From NCBI GenBank assembly GCA_026388615.1, contig JAPLJL010000343.1:1-8045 (forward strand): a stretch of 8,045 nucleotides of DNA, given 5' to 3'. Made by a program: the position numbers and the translations under genes. Shown in pieces: positions 1 to 5,377 of the stretch (positions are counted from its first letter, which is position 1; every line of letters begins with the position of its first letter). The DNA is from Pseudomonadota bacterium. Its GTDB lineage: Bacteria; Desulfobacterota; JAPLJL01. The notes beneath the pieces were generated by a model. That model worked only from the letters and a program-made list of their open reading frames with translations, ran no database searches and was not told where the DNA came from.

Positions 1-1
1 C

Positions 2-244
2 AACTGGCAGATTCAGATGATGATGAACTGGATGGGTGATGAAGGTTTCCTCCGGAAGCTCTCGCAGCGGTACCCCAAGTTCAACCTGATGGGCGATACC
101 ACCTGGTGCCACGGGAAAGTCCTGGAAAAATTCGTCGACGGGAAAGACCACGTGGTCAAGTGCGAGGTCTGGACCGTCAATCAGAGGAAAGATACCACCA
201 CCACCGGAGAGGCTGAGGTCGTGCTGCTCTCCCGGGGTAAGTAG
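2..244 (+). CDS. MaoC/hotdog-type acyl dehydratase, C-terminal fragment (5' end outside window)
   Basis: The reading frame is already open at base 2 and ends at TAG 242-244, so the gene begins to the left of the window; the ATGs at 17, 20 and 23 are internal codons. The visible 80 residues resemble the C-terminal end of the two-hotdog MaoC-like dehydratases: a Gly-Asp-Thr-Thr-Trp turn followed by strands ending in Gly-Lys-Val, then 'CEVWTVNQR', then a Thr-rich turn leading into the final strand 'GEAEVVLLSRG', which is the usual family ending (GxAxVxLPSR-like). Members hydrate or dehydrate enoyl-/3-hydroxyacyl-CoA thioesters in the cytoplasm. The catalytic Asp/His part lies upstream and cannot be checked. 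The next gene starts 26 bases downstream, so the two may share a transcript. The hotdog assignment is fairly secure; the substrate is unknown. Confidence 0.7.
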   Translation, partial: NWQIQMMMNWMGDEGFLRKLSQRYPKFNLMGDTTWCHGKVLEKFVDGKDHVVKCEVWTVNQRKDTTTTGEAEVVLLSRGK

Positions 245-270
245 GGAAAGGAACAGCGAGGGGTAAGATC

Positions 271-930
271 ATGTCTCCAAAGATCGGGATCGGCGATATC
301 CGCCGGGAACAGCTAACCGAGGCGGCGATGAAATGCATCGCCAGCAAGGGCTACAATCGGGTTACGCTGGAAGATGTCTCCCAGGAAGCCGGGCTTTCCA
401 AGGGGATTGCCTCTTACTATTTCAAGAACCGTGAAGATCTCCTGGTTTCGGTTATCCGCCGGATGCGCGACCATGTCATCGCCAACACCAAGACCATTTA
501 CGGACTGCCGAATGAATTGGGGGAAGAGGGAGTTTATGAAAGGCTGGAACAGCACTACGCCGATCCGGAAATTGACCTGGCCCGGCTGATCCACGGCGGA
601 GTCCGGGTGCTCCTGGCTATGGTTGAAGACAATCCCGTGATCTTTCAGGTGGTACTGGAATTCTGGTGCCAGATTCCGCATAATCCGGCAATAGCCGATT
701 TTAACCAATCCTTGCATAAACATCTGAGGAATATCTCTGCCATTGTCATCGCGGAGGGGATAAAAAGAGGGGTATTTAAAAAACGTGATCCTCAGGAGGC
801 GGCTTTCGTCATGATCTCGTCCATCTCAGGGATAGCGCTTAATCAAGTTTTATATGGCAAACAATTTGAAAAAGAAGTTTTGGCGAAAGCCATCGAGGAT
901 ATGGTTTTCGGATATCTTTTAGAAAAATAG
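271..930 (+). CDS. TetR/AcrR family transcriptional repressor
   Basis: 219 residues, the usual TetR length. The N-terminal DNA-binding domain covers about residues 10-57: helix 1 'RREQLTEAAMKCIASKGY', then a helix-turn-helix from Val31 to Phe51 containing 'TLEDVSQEAGLSKG' and the signature 'YYFKNREDLL'. The rest is an all-helical ligand/dimerisation domain resembling the BetI-like TetR C-terminal group ('NPAIADFN', 'GIKRGVF'). The ATG at 271 is preceded by GAGGGGT (258-264) with a 6-base spacer. By analogy with TetR proteins beside CoA-ester genes, it probably represses the downstream operon and is released by an acyl-CoA or lipid ligand; that is inference. The inverted repeats at 992-1030, directly upstream of the next gene, are the obvious candidate binding sites. 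The last part of the gene is noticeably more AT-rich than its start, grading into the AT-rich gap. Confidence 0.93.
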   Translation: MSPKIGIGDIRREQLTEAAMKCIASKGYNRVTLEDVSQEAGLSKGIASYYFKNREDLLVSVIRRMRDHVIANTKTIYGLPNELGEEGVYERLEQHYADPEIDLARLIHGGVRVLLAMVEDNPVIFQVVLEFWCQIPHNPAIADFNQSLHKHLRNISAIVIAEGIKRGVFKKRDPQEAAFVMISSISGIALNQVLYGKQFEKEVLAKAIEDMVFGYLLEK

Positions 931-952
931 ATTCCAAAACATCATTAATAAT

Positions 953-973
953 AATGGAATTGACAATGGAATT
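953..973 (+). repeat. Short direct repeat AATGGAATT x2
   Basis: AATGGAATT occurs at 953-961 and again at 965-973, a 12-base period that brackets the TTGACA hexamer. A reverse copy of part of it (ATTCCA, 931-936) lies just after the tetR stop codon and could pair with TGGAAT at 955-960. It may be a regulator-binding repeat or chance in AT-rich DNA; no known site is recognised. Confidence 0.35.
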
Positions 974-988
974 TCTATGCGATATTGT
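960..988 (+). promoter_or_regulatory. Candidate sigma70-type promoter for the four-gene operon
   Basis: A perfect -35 hexamer TTGACA (960-965) is followed after exactly 17 bases by TATTGT (983-988; 4 of 6 matches to TATAAT). It lies in the AT-rich gap between tetR and the first operon gene. Transcription would begin near 995, inside the inverted repeat at 992-1003, leaving a 5' leader of about 110 bases before the ATG at 1107. The location and spacing support it; there is no transcript evidence. Confidence 0.55.
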
Positions 989-991
989 TGG

Positions 992-1003
992 TTGACTGGT
1001 CAA
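992..1003. promoter_or_regulatory. Candidate TetR operator 1 (TTGAC-TG-GTCAA)
   Basis: A perfect inverted repeat with 5-base arms and a 2-base centre. It overlaps the predicted transcription start of the promoter at 960-988, where a bound repressor would block initiation, and it sits directly downstream of a TetR gene. Assignment to that TetR protein is inferred from position. Confidence 0.5.
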
Positions 1004-1008
1004 ACAAA

Positions 1009-1030
1009 AATTTGAACAAATGGTCAAATT
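1009..1030. promoter_or_regulatory. Candidate TetR operator 2 (AATTTGA-N8-TCAAATT)
   Basis: A perfect 7-base inverted repeat with an 8-base centre, 5 bases after candidate operator 1. Both sites have TTGA at the left and TCAA at the right, and both contain TGGTCAAA (997-1004 and 1021-1028), which suggests one protein reads both. The site would lie in the early leader of the operon transcript. The sequence is AT-rich, so chance contributes to the symmetry. Confidence 0.42.
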
Positions 1031-1094
1031 AACTTCTCTGTATAGATTTTTCAAAATTAAACATAAGAAAAAAATCAATTTTGAGCATTAGAAA

Positions 1095-1102
1095 AAGGAG
1101 GT
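1095..1102 (+). promoter_or_regulatory. Near-perfect Shine-Dalgarno site AAGGAGGT
   Basis: The 8-base match to the 16S rRNA tail ends 4 bases before the ATG at 1107. It is the strongest ribosome site in the window, stronger than those of the enzymes it precedes, so small protein A is probably made in quantity. It also fixes the start codon. Confidence 0.8.
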
Positions 1103-1106
1103 AAAA

Positions 1107-1463
1107 ATGGATCTCTGGTCAAAAGGTTTGGGAAAAAGGGTCCTGAGTCTGAATTTGCAGGAATACGAAGGGGTGGAAAAATGCGATGAGGGAATCATCA
1201 TCAAGGGGGTAATGGGAGCCCCGGTTTTCTGGGAATATAAAGTCACCATGACGGAAGATGATTTTGTGAATTTCTTCGGACTTCTTACCAAAGGAAACGG
1301 GGCGGTGGATTTCATCATCCATTCCCCCAACCGCTGGAAGATTTATTACCGGGTGGTGAAGAACGTGACCACGTTTCTTATCCTTTCGGCGCTGGCCGTC
1401 GTAAAAATGTTTTTACCCGGGAAAAAACCGGTGTCCAAGCCCCAGGAACAGCCGAGCAAATGA
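1107..1463 (+). CDS. Small conserved protein A, paralogue of small protein B; unknown function
   Basis: 118 residues; I do not recognise a named family. It is clearly homologous to the 110-residue protein encoded at 4868-5200. Shared features are an N-terminal 'WSxGxG' (Trp4-Gly9), 'LSLxL' (13-17), the central KGVMGAPVFWEY (33-44), an acidic-aromatic stretch 'DDFVNFF' (51-57) and a later 'SPNR' (73-76). About residues 88-104 are hydrophobic, followed by a Lys/Pro-rich hydrophilic tail, so the protein may attach to the membrane by its C-terminus. No signal peptide, Cys-based metal site or nucleotide-binding motif is seen. It is first in the operon, has a very strong ribosome site and ends 29 bases before oxidoreductase A. 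It may be an accessory or substrate-presenting partner of the flavoproteins; that is inference from context only. Confidence 0.85.
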   Translation: MDLWSKGLGKRVLSLNLQEYEGVEKCDEGIIIKGVMGAPVFWEYKVTMTEDDFVNFFGLLTKGNGAVDFIIHSPNRWKIYYRVVKNVTTFLILSALAVVKMFLPGKKPVSKPQEQPSK

Positions 1464-1492
1464 TTTTCTAAATTCTGAAGAAGGAGCTGAAA

Positions 1493-3214
1493 ATGGCGGG
1501 TCTGAGCAAAGAATATGATGTGATTATCGTCGGCGGTGGGATCAACGGGCTGGCCTGCGGCGCCTACCTGGCCAAGTCCGGCCTGAAGGTGGCGGTCTTC
1601 GAGAGGAGAACCGAGGCCGGAACCGGCTGCTGCACCGAGGAAACCATGCATCCCGCGGTGCGGGTCAACCTCTGCGCCTGCAACCTGGTCACCCTCTGGT
1701 CGCCGGCTTACGAAGATCTGGAACTCGAGCGCTTCGGTCTTGAGATGCTGACCTCCGGGGAGTGGGGGATGTTCCATCCTTTCCTGGACAAGAAAGTGGT
1801 GATGTTTCACAACTGGGACGCCCGGAAGCAGTACGAGCACTGGAAGGACATCAACCGCCACGACGCCGAATTCTTCAAAAAGGCCTTCAACGCCATGGCC
1901 CCCACTTTGGGGATGCTCATGCACTCGAGCCTTTTCACCCAGAGCACCATTGGCCCTGAGGACCTGCTCGAGAATGACATGTTGGCGGACATGCTCCGCT
2001 CGGTGCTGCCGGAAATCCCGAAAAATATCATGCAGAAAACCGGGTTCGAGGTGGCGGAGGCGGTTTACGAGGACGAGAAGATCCGGACCGCGGTTCTCGC
2101 GAACTGCATCATGGCGGGTTTCCACCCCTGGGAGAAAGGGATGAATGCGGTCATGCCGATCACCTATCCGGTGGCTTCCCCGGTCCACAGCTTCACCTGG
2201 ACCTGTAAAGGGGGAGCCCACATGCTCACCCATGCTCTGGTCCGCTGCCTGAATTTCTATCAGGGCAAGGTCTTCGCGAGCTGCCCGGTGGACAAGATCA
2301 TCATGGAAAACGGCGAGGCCAAAGGGGTGGCCCTTTCCAAGTACGCGGCCTTCCCGGAGGCGGAGGTGCGGGCCAAGCTCGCGGTGGTCAGCGACCTTTC
2401 CTGCCATCCCACTTTCCTGGGGCTGGTCGGCGAGGACAAGCTTCCCGACTGGGTGAAAAAAGGGGTGAAGGAATACGACTACAACGACACCGTGCTTTTC
2501 ACCAATTACTGGGTTTTAAACGAGCCGCCGAACTGGGAAGGGTGGCCCCGGGCGAAGGAACTCAACACCGCCTACGGCTTCAACTACGGCGCCGAATCCG
2601 TAAAGGATCTTTACCGTCTCCGGGACGACCTCAAGCACGACCGCCTGCCCGATCCCCCGGTGGTGACCGGTCTCACCGTGCAGGGATTCTGCGTGGCCGA
2701 TCCCACCCAGGCTCCCCCGGGGCAATACACGATGATGAGCTGGTCGAACGTTCCCTACAACCTCGCGCAGCACGGCGGGGGGGCGGATAAATGGGACGAG
2801 ATCCGGGAAAGCTACGGCGACAAGGTCGACAACCTGCTGGCCCAGTACTTCCCCCAGATCAAGAAATCAGTGGTGGCCCGCTACTGCAATTCGCCGCTGG
2901 ATTATTACCGGAAGAACCCGAGCCAGGGGATGGGCAGCACCACCAGCGGGAACGTGGGCCTGAAATCCTTCGGATCCCACCGGCCCTTCAAGGGCTGCGG
3001 GGCTCCCCGGACCCCGTTTCCCAAGCTCTATCTCTGCAACTCGATCTGGCCCCCGGGCTACACCAACCTCGGGGCCGGGTATATCGCGGCCGATATCCTC
3101 GCCCAGGACCTGGAAATCAAGGAAAAACAGGATTGGTGGAAGGCCCAGGCCCTGGACCCGGGACTCAGGTTTTTAAAGAAAAAAGGCATCGAGGTCAAGC
3201 TTTCCATTGACTGA
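1493..3214 (+). CDS. FAD-dependent oxidoreductase A, phytoene desaturase (CrtI)-like
   Basis: 573 residues, somewhat longer than typical CrtI-like proteins of about 490-550. The N-terminal Rossmann FAD motif is plain: 'YDVIIVGGGINGLACGAYLAKSG', with Gly14-x-Gly16-x-x-Gly19, and acidic Glu37 at the end of strand 2. A mid-protein Gly-Gly followed by a helix ('GGAHMLTHAL', 240-249) and the C-terminal FAD-closing segment 'LYLCNSIWPPGYTNLGAGY' (512-530) match the CrtI/retinol-saturase-like group. Such enzymes desaturate, saturate or isomerise hydrophobic polyenes or lipids. It is Cys-rich compared with its neighbour paralogue: Cys46-Cys47 and Cys61-x-Cys63 lie near the N-terminus, and Cys502 and Cys515 near the C-terminal motif. 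The start is set by AAGGAG (1481-1486), 6 bases upstream. Family is secure; substrate and direction of reaction are unknown. A carotenoid role is not supported, since no other carotenoid gene is seen here. Confidence 0.9.
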   Translation: MAGLSKEYDVIIVGGGINGLACGAYLAKSGLKVAVFERRTEAGTGCCTEETMHPAVRVNLCACNLVTLWSPAYEDLELERFGLEMLTSGEWGMFHPFLDKKVVMFHNWDARKQYEHWKDINRHDAEFFKKAFNAMAPTLGMLMHSSLFTQSTIGPEDLLENDMLADMLRSVLPEIPKNIMQKTGFEVAEAVYEDEKIRTAVLANCIMAGFHPWEKGMNAVMPITYPVASPVHSFTWTCKGGAHMLTHALVRCLNFYQGKVFASCPVDKIIMENGEAKGVALSKYAAFPEAEVRAKLAVVSDLSCHPTFLGLVGEDKLPDWVKKGVKEYDYNDTVLFTNYWVLNEPPNWEGWPRAKELNTAYGFNYGAESVKDLYRLRDDLKHDRLPDPPVVTGLTVQGFCVADPTQAPPGQYTMMSWSNVPYNLAQHGGGADKWDEIRESYGDKVDNLLAQYFPQIKKSVVARYCNSPLDYYRKNPSQGMGSTTSGNVGLKSFGSHRPFKGCGAPRTPFPKLYLCNSIWPPGYTNLGAGYIAADILAQDLEIKEKQDWWKAQALDPGLRFLKKKGIEVKLSID

Positions 3215-3237
3215 TTAACCGAAGCGGAGATCGCCAA

Positions 3238-4866
3238 ATGAAAGGAAGCCGGGACAACTACGACGTTATCATCATCGGGGCAGGGCCCAACGGCATGACC
3301 GCAGGCGGTTACCTGGCCAAGGCCGGCGCCAAGGTCCTGATCCTGGAAAAGACCCACGAGGCGGGGGGCGGGCTCTGGACGGATGAGTTCGCGGGCTTTC
3401 GCTTCAACCTGCACGCCACGTTCCTCTTCATGATGGAATGGATGCCCCCTTACAAGGACCTGGAACTCGAGGAATACGGCTGCAAATATATCAAGCCCGA
3501 GGCGGCCGTTTCCCTCCTGACCAAGGACGGGAAGGCCCTGACCCTCTACGCCGATATCGAGAAGAGCGCCCAATCCATCGCCAGGTTTTCCAAAAAGGAC
3601 GCGGAGCGGTACCGGGAGGTGATGCGGGAATGGTACGCCCTGACCGAGGAGGCCCTGATCCCCGCCACCTACACCATGCCCATGCCGATGCTGGACATGG
3701 TGGTGTTGTACATGAACAGCGAAATCGGGCGGAAGGTCAACGACCTGGCCGAAGAAAATTTCGTCGAGATCCTGAACAAGTGTGGTTTTGAGAACGAATA
3801 CCTGAAAACCGCCCTGATGTACCTGGGCACGATGTGGGGGTTGGACCCCGAAATTGGGCTGGGATTTCTCTTTCCCCTGTTCGTGAACCGGATGCTTAAC
3901 ACCTCCATCATCGTGGGCGGATCACATTCCTTTGCTTCCGCCCTTTACAAGGTCTGCAATACCTACGGGGCGGATATCCTGGAGGCGGCCGAGGTCACCA
4001 AGATCATCTGCTCGGACGGCAAGGCGGTGGGGGTGGAACTCGACAACGGAGACAAATATTACGGCCGGGCCGTCATCACCACCACCGATCCCCAAACCAC
4101 CTTTTTAAAATTGGTCGGGGAAGACATCTGCGCCAAGGCCTCCCGGGGATTGGTCCCCCAGGTCAAATCCTGGGAATGGGAATCGGTGAGTCTTTTCAAC
4201 GTGAACTTCGCCCTGAACGAGCCGCCCCGGTACAAAGCCGCGGAGTTCGATCCCGACGTGAACAAATCCCTGATCAAAATCATGGGGGTGGAAACCGTGG
4301 CCGACCTGCTCCGGCATATCAAGGCGGTGCAGGGAGGGAAATTCGAGGTGATGGGCTCGGCCAGCACCCTGACCGACCTGGACCCGATCCAGGCCCCCTG
4401 GGACGTCCATCCCGGCTCCGCGGTGGCCCGCTGGGAATCGCTGGCCCCCTATGACAATAAGGAAGGCGACTGGGAGAAGGTCAAGGATAAATACGCCGAC
4501 GAGATCTTCAAAGTCATGACCCATTACGCCCCCAACCTGGCGAAGGCCAAGGTGATCCGCCGCTATCCCTACCATCCCAAGTACATCGAGGAAAAGCTGG
4601 CCAGCATGAAAAAAGGCTCGATCAAGCACGGGGCGTATGTTCCCACCCAGATGCTCTCCAACCGGCCGAACATTTACTGTTCCTCCTACAAAACCCCGAT
4701 CCCCAACCTCTACGTGGCCGGGGCCAGCACCTGGCCGGGTGGAATGGTCCTCCTGGGCGGCGGCTACAACGCCGCGGGCGTAGTCGCCCGGGATTTGTCT
4801 TTAAAGAAATGGTGGGAGGAACCGGATTTTATCAAGGAAGCAAGAAAGAAAGGATTGGTGAAGTGA
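3238..4866 (+). CDS. FAD-dependent oxidoreductase B, phytoene desaturase (CrtI)-like paralogue
   Basis: 542 residues, homologous along its length to oxidoreductase A but well diverged. The FAD motif is 'YDVIIIGAGPNGMTAGGYLAKAG' (Gly14-x-Gly16-x-x-Gly19, Glu37), followed by 'EAGGGLWTDEF', then 'PYKDLELEEYG', which matches 'AYEDLELERFG' in A. A glycine pair precedes 'SHSFASALYKV', and the C-terminal FAD segment is 'NLYVAGASTWPGG' (490-502), closer to the classical CrtI form than in A. It has none of the paired Cys of A: the N-terminal 'NLCAC' of A corresponds to 'NLHAT' (57-61) here. GGAGA (3226-3230) sits 7 bases before ATG 3238. The gene begins 23 bases after A and its stop is one base from the next start, so translation is probably coupled. 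Two co-transcribed diverged paralogues suggest a heterodimer or successive steps on one substrate. Confidence 0.9.
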   Translation: MKGSRDNYDVIIIGAGPNGMTAGGYLAKAGAKVLILEKTHEAGGGLWTDEFAGFRFNLHATFLFMMEWMPPYKDLELEEYGCKYIKPEAAVSLLTKDGKALTLYADIEKSAQSIARFSKKDAERYREVMREWYALTEEALIPATYTMPMPMLDMVVLYMNSEIGRKVNDLAEENFVEILNKCGFENEYLKTALMYLGTMWGLDPEIGLGFLFPLFVNRMLNTSIIVGGSHSFASALYKVCNTYGADILEAAEVTKIICSDGKAVGVELDNGDKYYGRAVITTTDPQTTFLKLVGEDICAKASRGLVPQVKSWEWESVSLFNVNFALNEPPRYKAAEFDPDVNKSLIKIMGVETVADLLRHIKAVQGGKFEVMGSASTLTDLDPIQAPWDVHPGSAVARWESLAPYDNKEGDWEKVKDKYADEIFKVMTHYAPNLAKAKVIRRYPYHPKYIEEKLASMKKGSIKHGAYVPTQMLSNRPNIYCSSYKTPIPNLYVAGASTWPGGMVLLGGGYNAAGVVARDLSLKKWWEEPDFIKEARKKGLVK

Positions 4867-4867
4867 A

Positions 4868-5200
4868 ATGAACTTCTGGTCAACTGGAACAGGGGAAAAC
4901 ACCCTGAGTCTGCCGCTCGGAGATGCGGTGGCTTCCACCAAGGATAATCTCCTGATTTTCAAGGGCAAGATGGGCGCCCCGGTTTTCTGGGAATACAACA
5001 TCAACTTGTCGGACGAGGATTTTATCTCGTTTTTCCTGCTGGCCAAGAACCCCAACACCGTCGAGTTCATGCTGAACTCCAAGAACCGGATCCGGGTGTT
5101 TTTCTCCATCGCCATGAGTTCGGTCAAGTTCACGCTTATGACCATTCCCAGATTGTTCAAGTACATGCTCATGCCGAAGCCGAAGGCGGTGGCTAAGTAA
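4868..5200 (+). CDS. Small conserved protein B, paralogue of small protein A; unknown function
   Basis: 110 residues, homologous to the protein encoded at 1107-1463; no named family is recognised. It shares 'WSxGxG' (Trp4-Gly9), 'LSLxL' (13-17), KGKMGAPVFWEY (32-43), 'DEDFISFF' (49-56) and 'SKNR' (71-74). The C-terminal third (about 78-102) is hydrophobic with scattered Lys/Arg and many Met, more amphipathic than in A, and ends in a Lys/Pro/Ala tail; peripheral membrane contact is possible. The ATG lies one base after the stop of oxidoreductase B. A modest AAAGGA (4849-4854) is 13 bases upstream, so ribosome re-use from the previous gene probably matters. Each oxidoreductase thus has one small partner gene at the outer edge of the pair. 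Homology is certain by eye; function is unknown. Confidence 0.85.
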   Translation: MNFWSTGTGENTLSLPLGDAVASTKDNLLIFKGKMGAPVFWEYNINLSDEDFISFFLLAKNPNTVEFMLNSKNRIRVFFSIAMSSVKFTLMTIPRLFKYMLMPKPKAVAK

Positions 5201-5220
5201 AAATTCCCTTTGATGGGTAA

Positions 5221-5357
5221 CGGTGATCGGTTGGGCTGCTCTTATCGTTTCTCGGTTATGTCTTTCGGTTTTCAAACGCAACCGTAAAACGCAACCGAGA
5301 CGATCACCGCCGCTGGCGGGATTCCGCCAAAGGCGGAAGCGGCCAAGCGCAACCGAT
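5221..5357. repeat. Compound inverted-repeat element between small protein B and the CoA-transferase
   Basis: Most of the 177-base gap is nested repeats. Imperfect end repeats of 12 bases (11 matches) lie at 5226-5237 (ATCGGTTGGGCT) and 5346-5357 (AGCGCAACCGAT). Inside or overlapping are CGGTGATCG (5221-5229) with CGATCACCG (5301-5309), TCTCGGTT (5250-5257) with AACCGAGA (5293-5300), and CGGTT (5266-5270) with AACCG (5280-5284). AAACGCAACCG is repeated directly at 5274-5284 and 5287-5297, and CGCAACCG recurs at 5348-5355. No coding sequence is seen. The layout suggests a small non-autonomous (MITE-like) or extragenic palindromic repeat; no clear target duplication was found. In RNA it would fold strongly and could weaken read-through or stabilise the upstream message. 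Confidence 0.6.
5322..5338. repeat. Perfect hairpin TTCCGCC-AAA-GGCGGAA
   Basis: A 7-base perfect stem with a 3-base loop inside the compound repeat; it can be extended by pairing CCGCT (5310-5314) with AGCGG (5338-5342). No T-run follows, so it is not a standard intrinsic terminator. It lies 40 bases before the CoA-transferase ATG. Confidence 0.6.
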
Positions 5358-5377
5358 AAACATAGGAAAAATAATTT

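Noticed and set aside
1346..2407. Long open frame on the minus strand (353 codons) inside oxidoreductase A
   Set aside because: It lies opposite a well-supported CDS and has a His/Gly/Arg/Val-rich composition typical of the antisense of a GC-rich gene; it has no recognisable domain.
1493..4866. Carotenoid biosynthesis genes (crtI)
   Set aside because: The family resemblance is real, but there is no phytoene synthase, cyclase or isoprenoid gene in view, and the CoA-related neighbours suggest another substrate, so no crt symbol is assigned.
5274..5297. Tandem 11-base direct repeat as a CRISPR or iteron array
   Set aside because: Only two adjacent copies with a 2-base gap, no spacers, no cas or replication gene nearby.
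5201..5377. Riboswitch or T-box leader upstream of the CoA-transferase
   Set aside because: No known riboswitch core was recognised; the inverted repeats are better explained as a dispersed repeat, and there is no terminator T-run before the start codon.
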